From Vombatus ursinus (taxonomy: Eukaryota > Chordata > Mammalia > Diprotodontia > Vombatidae): a DNA stretch of 64,000 bases. Positions 47,491-58,827 of the stretch are shown here, one piece after another. The position numbers and the translations under genes are program-made. Each line of letters opens with the position of its first letter. Position 1 is the stretch's first letter. The stretch covers positions 28,334,909 through 28,398,908 of the forward strand of contig NW_020954610.1 of the NCBI RefSeq assembly GCF_900497805.2, given 5' to 3'. Under the pieces are notes generated by a model, which ran no database searches, was not told the DNA's origin, and saw only the letters and a list, made by a program, of their open reading frames with translations.

Positions 47491-47493
47491 ACA

Positions 47494-47770
47494 ACAAACA
47501 ACACGTGCAGCAAAGTGGAAATAGAGCTACACTCTGAATCTAGAAGACTTTCATTCAAGTACTGCTTTTGACTACATTACAATGTTTAAGTCAGTTACCT
47601 TCTGAATTCCCCAGGTAACTTTCTTGAAACCATAAGTTTCAGAAAAGGTATTGCTCTGCTTTGATCAGAGTCTCCTCACTAGGACTCCATGACACCAATA
47701 TAATTACAGGCATCTCTAACTCTTTCTATCTCTCTATCTCTATCTCTACTTTCTGTTCCTATCTCTCTTC
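47494..47770 (+). repeat. tRNA-derived SINE with CTATCT-rich tail
   Basis: GTGCAGCAAAGTGGAAATAG head, GACTTTCATTCAAGTACTGC, TAAGTCAGTTACCTTCTGAA, AAACCATAAGTTTCAGAAAA, CCTCACTAGGACTCC, then a CTATCTCT pyrimidine tail. The same family as the 21.9 kb copy. Confidence 0.7.
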
Positions 47771-49300
47771 CTCTAATTGGCATATTATCAATACCTATAC
47801 CTCTGTCAATACCTGTTGGTATAGTTATATCTGTGACTATATCTGTATATTTGTACCCTAGTCCTTTGGACCCAGCAGTAATTTTACTTGTTAGGTATAT
47901 CTAAATACATGCAAATTATTTTTGTAATTAATAAATTACTATTATAATTATTACTTACCCCAAAATGGTAAGATTTTTAATAAAGATATTAATAGTTATA
48001 TCTGTCTTCTTTGAATTCTCATCATTGTGAAATAATAAAATATGTAATGAAGATCCACAGGATTTCATAATTATGATAATGTTAAAAGGAATTAAATGTA
48101 TGGTGTGTGTGTGTGTGAAAGCGAGAAAGTATGTTTTCTATACTTGATCCTTTTCCTAAAGGAGTTACATTCAGAAAGCCATATTGATGCACATTAGAGA
48201 AAAAAATAAAGTACACTTTTTAAAAATCAGAACAAGATTTATATGATCATTTAGTTCATGAATATCAAAATTCTTCAAGACTATATACTATTTTTGTTCC
48301 TAGAGGATACAAGATATCTTTTTGATAATTAAGTTCTATAAATGGCATGGTTTTAACTATAGACATGATAAAAATTCAGAGAAAAGAAAAATGCTGATAC
48401 ATGGGCTATGTTAGCTTGCTCAAGACTTCATGAATGAACTAAAATATTAATTGGGGCTTGAAATATAGATAGCATTTGAAAATTAATAATATAATATATA
48501 ATATAATATAATATAATAATATAATGGTTCATTATCAATTTAACTACTTAGCATCAATTAGCTTTTATAAAGTGACATTAACTAAGAAGATATGCCCCCT
48601 GGATGAATTATTCCCTTCCTGTAGAATATGGCATCTTGATGATTATTGGGCTAGATTCCACAGGTTGTTGAGTGGGAACTGAGTTCCATATTCAGATCAG
48701 TTTCCAAAAATAACAGCCAACAACAAAACACAAAAGGGACAGAAAAAAAAAAAAACAGCCATATCCTGTGCACATGGCTTCATGTTAACAAGGATAGAGA
48801 GAAAAGGTTAGTAGATTGCTGGTACTACCTCTCTTCCTACCTGTAGGATTTTGAAAGTCCTTGTGTCTCAATCACAGTTGAAAAAGAGAAAGTTTGATTT
48901 TTACCAGTTAGTGTCATTTGTACATCTTGTCACTTCTGACTTGGACACCAATCAAAAGATTTTCATCATTATACCATAAGCCAACAGAAAATAGCAACAG
49001 AATATCTAGTATGTTCCACAGGGTAGGACCTTCCATTCTTCTTTGTTTTTGGAAGCAAGTTCACAAGTCATCCAAATGTGTTTCTATGAAGCAAAGTTAA
49101 CTTTGAATGCTCTGAAGTAGATAGCCAAATCCCTTGATTCCATGTCATCAAACAGTTCCAGAAGTCAGTCCAACTTTCATGTAGGTCCTCTGGTCTTACT
49201 CCAAGCACTGGTTCTACATTGTCCCATCTTCATTTGTGGATGACAATCTAATTATATGGATTTAGGGCTGCTCTGGCAACTAACTGGAAGAAGAGTTGTT
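47771..49300. other. Unassigned DNA
   Basis: No gene recognised in about 1.5 kb. Contains a degenerate ATAAT tract (48481-48525), a short GT run near 48101-48116 and an A-run near 48744-48756. Confidence 0.45.
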
Positions 49301-49304
49301 AATA

Positions 49305-49562
49305 TTTGGAGCTAGCCAGGTAGTGCAGTGGATAGAGGGCTGGGCCTGGTGTCAGGAAGACTCCTCTTCCTGAGTTAAAATTTGGGCACAGACACTTTCT
49401 AGCTATTTGACCTTGGGCAAGTCACTTAGCCTTACGTGCCACAGTTTCCTCATCTGGAGAATGAGCTAGAAAAGTCAGTGACAACCAAATCCAGTATCTT
49501 TGCTAAGAAAAATCCAAATGGGGTCATGAAGAGTTGGATATGACTGAAAAATGAACAGAACA
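49305..49562 (+). repeat. CORE-SINE with RTE/BovB-like tail, sense orientation
   Basis: GGTAGTGCAGTGGATAGAGG head, TTGACCTTGGGCAAGTCACT core, TTCCTCATCTGGAGAATGAG, and the tail AATGGGGTCATGAAGAGTTG / GATATGACTGAAAAATGAAC, which is the sense version of the RTE-like end seen in the 22.5 and 23.7 kb copies. Confidence 0.85.
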
Positions 49563-49579
49563 GCATCAAAAGTTAACAT

Positions 49580-49858
49580 GGTAGATACGCAATGAAGCAT
49601 CTCAGGGATACATACTTGGTGTCACAATGTTTAATATTTTAATCAATGACTTGGATAAAACTATAAATTGTATAGTCATCAAATTTGTATATGACAAAAT
49701 CTGGGAGAAACAGCTCACAAATTGGATGATAGAGTCAGAGTTCAAATGAATCCTAATGACAGAACATTGAACCAATCTATTAAGATGAAATTCAATAGAA
49801 GTAACAGTAAAGTCTTGAGAAAATAAATTTCACACGTTCAAGTTAAGGGAGGCATAGG
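49580..49858 (+). mobile_element. CR1-clade LINE relic, reverse transcriptase part (first half)
   Basis: Matches the CR1 plan: a block equivalent to 'GVPQGS.LGP.LFNIFINDLD' (CAGGGATACATACTTGGTGT ... TAATCAATGACTTGGATAAA), then a degraded '(K)FADDTKLG' (AAATTTGTATATGACAAAAT), then AAGATGAAATTCAATAGAAG ('KMKFN'). Old and broken. Cut at about 49858 by L1-B and apparently resumed at 53385. Confidence 0.7.
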
Positions 49859-49859
49859 A

Positions 49860-52636
49860 TTTCTGGGAGCTAAGATGGCAGAGTAAGCAGTAAATCTCAG
49901 TAGCTCTCCCATATTCACCTCCAAACAACCATAAAATTGGGCTCCAGAGCAAATCCTGGAATAGTACAGCCAGCAGAAAGACTGAGTGGAGCAATATTTT
50001 AGCCCAGGAGACATAGAGGATAGGCAAGAAAGATCTGTCTTACTCAGGAAAAAGGGGAGCACAGTCCAGGACTAGAAGCATCCCAGCAAGCCAGAAGCAA
50101 GCCTCACTTCAGCAAACCAGCAGGAGGTGTTCAGCCCCAGTGTGGCAGAGCAGGCAAATGTCAACAGGATCCACCACATGCTGTAGCATAGCAAGGGGAA
50201 TAACAAACTCCAGATCCAAGAACCACCATGTGCTTCACTGTATCTCTGGGCTAATAGGCATCCTCCAAAACATAGAGGAAGGAGGCCAAATCTCCAGGTA
50301 CTTCAGCAAAGCCTAGTGAAAACAAGCTTCCTCCAGGGGTCAGACCTTCATGGGCTTCAGGAAATGTATAAAAACTGCACTAGACCTCAGCCCACACCAG
50401 ACACCATCAAAGGGACTGCAGTCAGCATCAAGTAAGCTGCCATACCCCTACAACCTACAGAAGCACCAGAGACCCCCCAGCACCAGAAACAAGTATCCCC
50501 CATGGGACTCAGGGGAACACTGACATAGCACCAGGTAAACAGCCAAGACCTACAGGCCCTGGAACATGAAGAGTGACCCAGAGCCCCTTCCACTTTGGGA
50601 GCTGCATAAAAGAAAGAAAAAAAAAGACTGGAAAAAAAAGATGAACAAAAAACAACAAAAAAAAGAATGTGAAAATTATTAAGGTGAAAGGGAAGACCAA
50701 GACACAAATTCAAAAGAGGACAAATGTCGAAATATATATGCGTAAAACTCCTAAGAAAAACAAGAAGTGGTCTCAAGTTCAGAAAGAACTTATGGAAGAA
50801 CTCAAAAAGGAGCTTAAAATCATATAAGAGAGGTAGGAGAAAAATATGGAAAGGAAATGAGAGTGATACAAAAGAATTATGAAAAAAAAGACTCAACAGC
50901 TTGAAAAACTGGTTAAAAAGTAGAATTGGCCAAATGAAAATTGAGATCCAAAAATCCTCCAAAGAAAACAACTCCTTATAGAGTACAATTGGCCAAATGG
51001 AAAAAGAAGTACAAAATCTAATTGAGGAAAACAAAATTGTAAATTTTAGAATATGGTAAGTGGAAGCTAATGACTCTATGAGGCATCAAAAATCAATTTA
51101 AAAAAAAACTCAAAGAATGAAAAAATGGAAGAAAATATTAACTACCTTATGAAAAAAAAAAGCAGACCTGGAAAATAGATCCAGGGGACACAATATCAGA
51201 ATCATTGGCCTACCTGAAACCCATAATCAAAAACAGGATAAAAAGATAATTTCAAGAAATCATCAAGCAAAACTGACCTGGTGCCCTGGAACTAGATGGC
51301 AAAATAAACATTGAAAGAATCCACTGATCACCTCAGGAAAGAGATCCCAAAATAAAAACTCCAAGGAACAATGTAGACAAATTTCAGAACTAACAAGTCA
51401 AGAAAAAAAAATAACAGAAGTGACCAGAAAGAAACAATTCAAATATCAGGGAGTCACAATCAAGATTACACAGGACTTTGCAGCTGCTACATTAAAGGAT
51501 TGGAGGTCATGGAACATGATATTCTGGAGGGCAAAGGAGCTAGGACTACAATCAAAAATCACTTACCCATTGAAGTTAAGTATAATACATCAAGGAGAAA
51601 AATGACTATTCAACAAAATAGCAGCATTTCAAGCTTTCATAAGTAGAAGACTGGAACTAAACTGAAAATTTGACCTCCAATATCAAGACCCAAGAGAAGC
51701 ATAAACAAGTAAAAAGGGGAAAGAAAAAAAAAACAAAAGGGGAAATTCAATACAGCTAAAATACTTACATCCCTACATGGGAAGATGATACTTGTAATTC
51801 TTAAAAATTGTACCGCTAAAAGTATAACTAAAAGGAATATACATCAACAGAGGTTATGAGTATAAGGTGAAGTTGAGAGAATGACAAAAGTAATTAAGGG
51901 ATGAGTAAGAGAAGTACAATGGGTGCAGAAGGAAGGGAGAGGTAGAGCAGGGTAAATTATTTCACATAAAGAGGTACTACAGACATATTATAGTGGAGGG
52001 GAAGATTGGAGGGTGGGCAACAAACATCTCTTTAACCTTTCTCTCCTGGATATTGGCTCAAAGAAGAAATCAAATATACAATCAGTTGAATATAGACATC
52101 TTATCTGACAGGGAAATAAGAGGGGAGAAGATCAGGTAAGGGGAAGGTGGACTAAGGACTGACAGAAGGGAGGGCAGATCGGTGGTGAAACACAGAAGCA
52201 AAACACTGGTGAGGAGGGAAAGGGTGAAAGGAAAGAAAGGACAAACAGGAGGAAGAATAGGATGGAAGGAAATACACAGTAATCATAATTGTGAATCTGA
52301 ATGGAATGAACTCTCCTATAAAACAAATGTGGATAGTGGAGTAGATCAAAAACCAGAATCCTATAATATGTTGTTTATAAGAAACACACTTGAAGCATAG
52401 AGACATAGGGTAAAAGCAAGGGGCTGTAACAGAATCTATTATGTTTCAGCTGAAATAAAAATGGCAGGAGTAGCAAACCTGATCTCAGACAAAGGAAAAA
52501 CAAAAAGAGACCTAATTAAAAAAAGAAAAGGAATGAAACTGCATCTTGCTAAGAGGTACCATAGACAATGAAAAAAATATCAATACTAAACATATATGGG
52601 TCAAGTGGTATAGCAAACTCTTTAAAAAAATGTTAA
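49860..52636 (+). mobile_element. L1-B, second copy: 5'UTR, ORF1, spacer and start of ORF2 only
   Basis: 5' end GGGAGCTAAGATGGCAGAGT (49864 on); 5'UTR to about 50600; ORF1 about 50640-51665; spacer to about 52280; ORF2 start with VNLNGMNSPIK-like sequence and a MAGVANLISDKGKTKRDLIK-like segment, ending about 52636 after some 120 codons. Then a HAL1-type 5' end begins. The rest of ORF2 is absent. Confidence 0.82.
50640..51665 (+). pseudogene. L1-B ORF1 (second copy), broken
   Basis: ORF1p-type relic. C-terminal part open at 51420-51605: MTRKKQFKYQGVTIKITQDF, WNMIFWRAKELGLQSKITYP. Coiled-coil pieces at about 50925-51080 and an RRM-like block at about 51170-51235. Several frame breaks. A 215-codon open frame on the opposite strand (50387-51034) is a shadow. 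Confidence 0.75.
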
Positions 52637-53235
52637 GGGGGGGCAGAGCCAAGATAGCATAGTAAAAGCAGTGACTTGCTTGAGTGCTCCCCCAAATGCC
52701 TCCAAATACCTGTAAAAACTGGCTCTAAACAAATTCTAAAGCAGCAGAACCCACAAAAAGACAGAGTGAAACAAATTTACAGACCAAGACAACCTGGATG
52801 GTTGATTAGGAAGGTCTATCATGCCAGGCTGGGAGAGAAACACAGTTCAGCATGGGCATAAAGGCAAAACCGTCCTCAGCAAATCTGCAGCAGGCCTCAG
52901 AGGACTAAATCACAGGTAGCTGTCGTGGTTTCCAGACTTCTCAACCCACAAATGCTAAAGACAACCTAGAAGGTCAGTAGGAAAAGTATGTGACTGTGAT
53001 GAGAGAGAAGCTTGGTCCCAGCCCCAGTCCTGGTGCAGTCCTGGCGCAGTGGCTGCTTCTGGAGCTTCTGCCCACAGACTGAGGGGAAATCAAATGGCTG
53101 ATCAGAGGGAGATTACACGGATCTCTTTGCTGGTGCTGAGGCAGGAGTCTCTTGCTTTGTCTGTGCTTGGATCTGGATCACAGTTCTGGGTGGTAATCCT
53201 GGGGTGAGGAGGAGTGCTGGTATGGTGGAGCTTGT
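52637..53235 (+). mobile_element. HAL1-type 5'UTR only
   Basis: GGGGGGCAGAGCCAAGATAG start, CCCCCAAATGCCTCCAAATA, GACCAAGACAACCTGGATGG, TCACAGTTCTGGGTGG: the sense version of the HAL1 5'UTRs at 40.2-40.8 and 61.0-61.75 kb. It stops at about 53235 before ORF1, so the 3' part is lost, probably by deletion, since retrotransposition normally loses the 5' side. Confidence 0.82.
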
Positions 53236-53384
53236 GCCTTGGTAAGATATTGCATGATAGAAACAAGATTCCAAAAGTTATTGGCAGTTTTGATCAGGGG
53301 CCAAGTCTTATTAAATAAAATCTAAGTCATATGAATATAAAAATCTGTACTTATGTTCTTTCAACTGCCCAAATGTTAAATGGA

Positions 53385-53665
53385 GAAAAGATCTTGAGGT
53401 TTTAGTTAAAATTAATTTTGCCAATGGTTTCATTTGATTGTCCACAAAGAATAAGTGATCTTAAGTTATTTAAATGAAGCATATCATCTAGAACAAGGAA
53501 ACTAAGTGTCATCATTGTCTGAATTTGTCACAATAAACATTTAATTAGACTCCTCATGATCACATTTTGGGATAGTTGTAGTGGGGATTCAGGCTTAAGT
53601 CAAAGTTTGTTCTACATGCATTTTGAAGTTCCTTTCAACTTTGGCATTCTACAATTCATTACATT
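53385..53665 (+). mobile_element. CR1-clade LINE relic (second half) with 3' end
   Basis: Continues the CR1 plan: GAAAAGATCTTGAGGTTTTA, AGTGATCTTAAGTTATTTAA, ATCATCTAGAACAAGGAAAC, then the 3' end AAGTTCCTTTCAACTTTGGC / ATTCTACAATTC, typical of CR1/L3 termini ('...CCTTCCAACTCTGAGATTCT'). Confidence 0.65.
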
Positions 53666-54770
53666 GCTAAATGATTCTGAATCAGCGAGGGACTATAAGT
53701 TGGGAAGTGGAAAGGAAAAAAAATAAGGAAAAAATATCACAATCCATTATTTGATAGGTATTTTGGCTTATAAAAAACACAGATTCACTTTGTTTTGGTT
53801 AAAATAAAAAGGCAAAAGAGTAGACCATTATATTCTATACCAATTTTAGTTTTTCATAGTTCAGTTCTTTTTACCTAAAAATACCAGATATTACAGTTGA
53901 CTGTGCTATGATCATGGACTTTCCCTTTTATTTAGATACATAATTCATGGGAACAGAGGTAGAAATAAGACAGACCACTGTTTTAAGTTTAACAGGGAAT
54001 GATGAAACAGAGAAGCAGTATTGAAATGCTGTTTACATTCTATAGCCCTGCTGAAGAAGCTCAGAGAAGAGATTTGCTCTTCTCACTTTTTGGTTCATTG
54101 TGATAGTACTTTAAACTAAAGTTGGTTGGTATTCAGAACAAAGATAGATCCACTAGAGAGTCCTAAAAGCTTTATACCTCATGGAGCTGGCTGCCTACCC
54201 TAATAAAAGAATGAAGAATTTCCAAATAATAAGATTTCATCAAATGATTATGAAGGCTGTCAGGCCATGAATTGAGCAAGGAATATCACCTGATGAATAG
54301 ATAGTTTTCTTGCCAGTGTAAAATTAATTAGAGTTCTGTTTAATAATCAGGACCAACATAATTTTCCAAAGTCAAACTTCATCTAGAGCAGACTAGATCT
54401 CCAATAAGAAAAAAAAAGCCATTCAATTCATTATTATATTCTGTATGTTTTTTAAAGAGGTATACTTATAATACTCATTTTAGCTTTGATTGATTTAATG
54501 CTTTTGCAGGCTCCATAGCTAAAAAGATGAGGGAAGAGGTAACGTAAGAACTACTAAAAATTATACAGAATAAAGAAGGAAAAGTGCTATTAGATCAGCT
54601 GGCCAATCCAATTTGTACCTCTTTTCCATTCGCATATCCTCCAAGGTTCTTTCCCAATCTAGCTTTATGGAGTTGTTTGTGACCCATGAGAATCCATTCT
54701 ACAGTCTGACAGACATCACCATAAAGAAATTGTTACAAATTCACCTTATATACATATCTCCTGACTATGT
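53666..54770. other. Unassigned DNA
   Basis: No gene. 54600-54740 has a CR1-like look (CTACAGTCTGACAGACATCA, AAAGAAATTGTTAC) but not enough to call. Confidence 0.4.
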
Positions 54771-54774
54771 ATAT

Positions 54775-54985
54775 TCCCTCTAGCTGTACTTTTAGTGATA
54801 CAATTTTTAAGAATTACAAGTATCATCATTCCATGTAGGAATGTAAGAATTTTAGCTCTATTGAATCCCTTTTGTTTCCCCCATCCCTTTTTACTTGTTT
54901 ATGGTTTTTCTTTTGACCTATTTATGACTCTTTTGGGTTTTGATATTGGAGATCAAATTTTCACTTTAGAAGCAACCACTTTTTT
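54775..54985 (-). mobile_element. L1-B fragment, ORF1 end and spacer start
   Basis: Antisense to the block at 51650-51830: TTAAGAATTACAAGTATCAT, CCCTTTTTACTTGTTTATGG and TTGATATTGGAGATCAAATT. An isolated piece with no 3' tail. Confidence 0.65.
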
Positions 54986-55890
54986 TTTGTTCAGTATAAT
55001 CCCATTAGCCTCAGAGACAACCTATTTGACCCAACTGTATCAATTCCCCTTGATTCCCAAATATTTACATATTGTTAATATATTTCTTCTAAAAACAAAT
55101 TAAAGGTTGGAAAAGGAAGCTTAGGGCTTATAAATCAGAACTTTTGATTCACACAGCAACAGAAATGCCATGTCATGTAACATATATTTTAGAGAGGTAT
55201 TAATATGTTCTATTTTTATTTTTTCACACACATGTCCATATACGCACATATACATATGTGTATAAATGTGTGTGCATGTATGTGTGTATACATATACACA
55301 TACACATACACACACATATACATATGCCACTAAAAGGGCAGTCTTCTAGCTATATCCCAAAGAAGATGAAGGGCCACTGTGCTCCTTGATCTTGTATCCT
55401 CCAGAAGATGTAAGAGTTAAGAAAAGAAAAAGATCAACTACTTCCCTGACCAGACTGACTGGAGAAAGAGTGGCATCAGGGTCAAGAAGCAGCTATTCTC
55501 ATATCTGTCCAAAAAGGAAGAACATAAGTTTAAGAGAAAAACTTCAGAAGACCTGGGTCTTCATCTCTAACCTACTACTGATAGCCAAGGCAAGTCATGT
55601 GCTCCTATTAATGTATCTTCTTGTTAGAAGCCAAGACTGCTCTTCAGCCTCTCCCCCAAAGCACAATCAATACTTTGTCATGCTAAGCTCTGTCAGATAA
55701 ATAGAGGCCATTTACCTTTTAAATGGGTAGAATACTCAGTTTATGACTAGAGATCAGTTCTGTACTGGATACATATCTACACAGGGTCAGCAAAACAAAA
55801 CAAACAAATAAACAAACAAACTACTGAATTACTCATTTGCATGTCAGAACTGTCACTGTTCTAAGTGAACAAAGAACACATCATACTATG
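54986..55890. other. Unassigned DNA with CA/TG tract and a 104-codon frame
   Basis: A CACA/TATG/TGTG microsatellite lies at about 55205-55325. An open frame at 55386-55700 (+) encodes a basic peptide with a short hydrophobic stretch (LLLMYLLV) and no known domain; not supported as a gene. Confidence 0.4.
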
Positions 55891-55894
55891 AGCT

Positions 55895-56120
55895 GGAATT
55901 CAGTTACTGTCCGCTTTCAACCTCTCACTTGCTATGTGGCCTTAGAAAATTACTTAACCTGTCTGAATCTTATTTTTTTCTCTTCTACAAAATGGACAAA
56001 ATAAGAGTTGTTCTTTCTGTCTCAGATGATTATGCTAAAGATCTAATGAAATAATTACATACCAAAGTTCTTTGGAAACCATAGTAAAGAATAAATATAG
56101 GTAATTATTATTATATTAAT
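55895..56120 (+). repeat. MIR-superfamily SINE
   Basis: Sense orientation: CTTGCTATGTGGCCTTAGAA, AATTACTTAACCTGTCTGAA, CTTCTACAAAATGGACAAAA, and an L2-like tail with TAATTATTATTATAT. An L1 relic begins right after it. Confidence 0.8.
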
Positions 56121-56124
56121 GAAT

Positions 56125-58232
56125 ATGGTGGCACAAGTCATTGATTCTCTTGATATCTTTGGCCTTTTTCTTTTTCAGATGAAATTTACTATTATTCCTT
56201 CCAGCTTAACATTTTTTTTGGTACTTGATTGATATGTCATTGCATAAGTAAATTAATTTAGGTAGAATCATAATTTTTATTATATTGGCTCAGCCTATTC
56301 ATGAGCAATTAATACTTTCTAATTGTTTAAATTTGACTTTTTTTAAAAGTGTTTTTAATTGTATTCACATAGTACCTGGGTTTATCCTGGCAGGTAGATT
56401 CTCAAATATTTTATAGTTTCTACAGTTAATTTAAGTGGGATTTCTCTTCCTATGTCTTGTTGCTGGACATTTTCGGTAATATATAGAAATGCTGATGATT
56501 TATGTAGGTTTATTTTATAATCTTCAACTTTGCTAAAATTGTTAATAATTTCAACTAGATTTTTAGTTGATTCTTTGGGATTCTCCAAGCATATCATCAT
56601 AGAATTTGAAAAAAAGTGATAGTTTTGTTTCTTCAATGGCTATTCTAATTATTTCAATTTCTTTTTTTTCCTTTTATTGCTATAACTAGCATTTGTAGTA
56701 CAATATTGAATAATAGTGATAATAATGGGCATATTTGCTCCTATTGTTTTTGGGAATGCTTCTAGATTATCTACATTACTAATAATGGTTGCTGATAATT
56801 TTAGATAAAAACTACATATTATTTTAAAGAAAGCTCCATTTATTCTTACTTCTAGTGTTTTTAATAGTAATTAATGTTGCATTTTGTCAAAAGCTTTTTC
56901 TGCACCTGTTGAGATAGTCACATGCATTTTTGTTGTTTTTGTTATTGATATGATCAGTTGTGCTGATAGTGTTTCTAATACTGTACCAGTCTTACATTTC
57001 TGGTATAAATCTCACCTGCTCATAGTGTATAATCCTTGAGACATATTGTTGTATAATCTCCTTGCTGGTATTTTATTAAAAATTTTTCCATCAATATTCA
57101 TTAGAGAAATTGTTCTGTAGATTTCTTTCTTTGTTTTTACTTTTCTGGGTTTAAGTGTGAGCACCACATTTCTTTTATAAAAGGAAATTGGTCAGACTAC
57201 TTTTTTGTCTGTTTCAAAAAAAAGTTGTTTTTTTTTTAATATTGGAATTAATTATTTAAATATTGGTAGAATTCACTTGTGAATCCATATGGTCCTTAGG
57301 ATTTTTTCTTAGGGAGTTCATTGATGACTTGTTCAATTTATTTTCCTGAGACAAAGTAATTTAAGTATTCTATACCCTCTCTTATTAATCTAGGCAAATT
57401 ATATTTTTACAAATATTTATCCATTTCACTTATGTTGTTAGATTTATTGGCATATAATTAGGCAAAATTGCTCCTAATAATTGCCTTAATTTCTTCATCA
57501 TTGGTGTTAAATTTATTCTTTTAATTTTTAAGACTAGTAATATGACTTTCTTCTCTCCTTAAAAACCAAATTAAGCAATGGTTTATCTATTTTACTTCCA
57601 TAAAACCACCTCCTACTTTAACTTGTTAATTCAATGGTCTTTCTTATTTTAAATTTTATTAATTTCTCCTTTCATTTTCAAGAATTCAAAGATGATGTTT
57701 CATTAGGGAATTTTAATTTGTCCCTTTTCTAGTTTTTTTTCTTAGTTTCATGCCCAATTAATTGACTGTTATTTCCCTATTTTATTGATGTAGGCATTTA
57801 GAGATGTAAATTTTCCACTAAGTACTGCTTTGGCTACATCCCATAAATTTAGGTATGTTGTCTCACTATTGTCATTCCCTTTAATGAATTTATTGTTTCT
57901 ATTATTTGTTCTTTGACCAGTCTTTCTTTAGAATTAGATTATTTAGTTGCTAATTAATTTTAATATATATCTTTATAGTCCTTTTAATAATAAATAAATA
58001 ATAAAATAAAATAATATTTTAATAAAAACTAAATTTAATAAAATAGTAATTTCATTTTTATTATAATCTTTAAGGATGCATTTAATATTTGTTTTTCTGA
58101 ATTGATTGTGAGATTTTTATGCCCTAATTCATGGCAAATTTTTGTGTAGGTGGCACATATCACTAAAAAAAAAGGTATATTCCTTTCAATTTTCTCCAGA
58201 GTTCTATTACCTAAATTTTTAAAAATTCTGTT
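56125..58232 (-). mobile_element. L1 ORF2 relic, antisense (3'-side part of an inverted L1)
   Basis: Minus strand ORF2 from about codon 155 (58232) through the reverse transcriptase into the region after it (56125). The RT part is open at 56382-56636: MMICLENPKESTKNLVEIIN, KINLHKSSAFLYITENVQQQ. The upstream FADD block is degraded. Many breaks. The 3' end and poly(A) are missing; the sequence stops at a MIR. Confidence 0.8.
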
Positions 58233-58381
58233 CAAAAATGATATCAAACAAAGTAAAAGCAAAAATAGATCTAATTAAAAGAAACAAGCAGGAAAACTAC
58301 ATTTCATTGAAAGGCATTGTAGACAAAGAACTAAAATCACTACTAAACTTATGAGCACCAAATGTCACAAGATTCAAATTC
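58233..58381 (+). mobile_element. L1 ORF2 N-terminal piece, sense (inverted partner), part 1
   Basis: Plus strand ORF2 from about codon 75: KAKI(N)DLIK-like sequence (AAAGCAAAAATAGATCTAAT), to TCACAAGATTCAAATTC, where two elements were inserted. Continues at 61762. Confidence 0.72.
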
Positions 58382-58811
58382 TTTTTTTAATTAATTTTTA
58401 GCTTTTAACATCCACTTCCATAATCTTTTGAGTTCCAAAATTTCTCTCCCTGTCTTCCCACTTCCCTCCCCAAGATGGTATGCAATCTGATATATGCTCT
58501 ACATATGCATCCCTACTAAACATATTTTCACATTAGTCATGTTGTAAAGAACCAGAAACAATAGGAGAAACCACTGGAAAGAAGAAACAAAACAAAACAG
58601 AAGAAAAAAAAGAGTAGATAATATGCTTCAATCTGCACCCAAACTCCACAGTTCCATCCCTAGATGAGGATGACACCCTCTATCATAAGATTTTTGGAGA
58701 TGTCTTAGATCCTTGCATTGGTGAGAAGAGCTAAGTCTATCAAAGTTAGTCATTGCAGAGTGTGGCTGTTACTATGTACAACATTCTCCTGGTTCTGCTT
58801 GCTTCATTCAG
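58382..58811 (-). mobile_element. 5'-truncated L1 3' end
   Basis: Minus-strand L1 3'UTR with T-rich start (poly(A) antisense), CTCCCCAAGATGGTATGCAA, TGCTTCAATCTGCACCCAAA, CTTGCATTGGTGAGAAGAGC. Target-site duplication CACAAGATYYAAATTC at 58366-58381 and 58812-58827 (14 of 16 positions). Confidence 0.88.
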
Positions 58812-58827
58812 CACAAGATCTAAATTC

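Noticed and set aside
50387-51034. 215-codon minus-strand open frame
   Set aside because: Antisense of L1-B 5'UTR and ORF1; Phe/Leu/Ser-rich because the sense strand is Lys/Glu-rich coiled coil.
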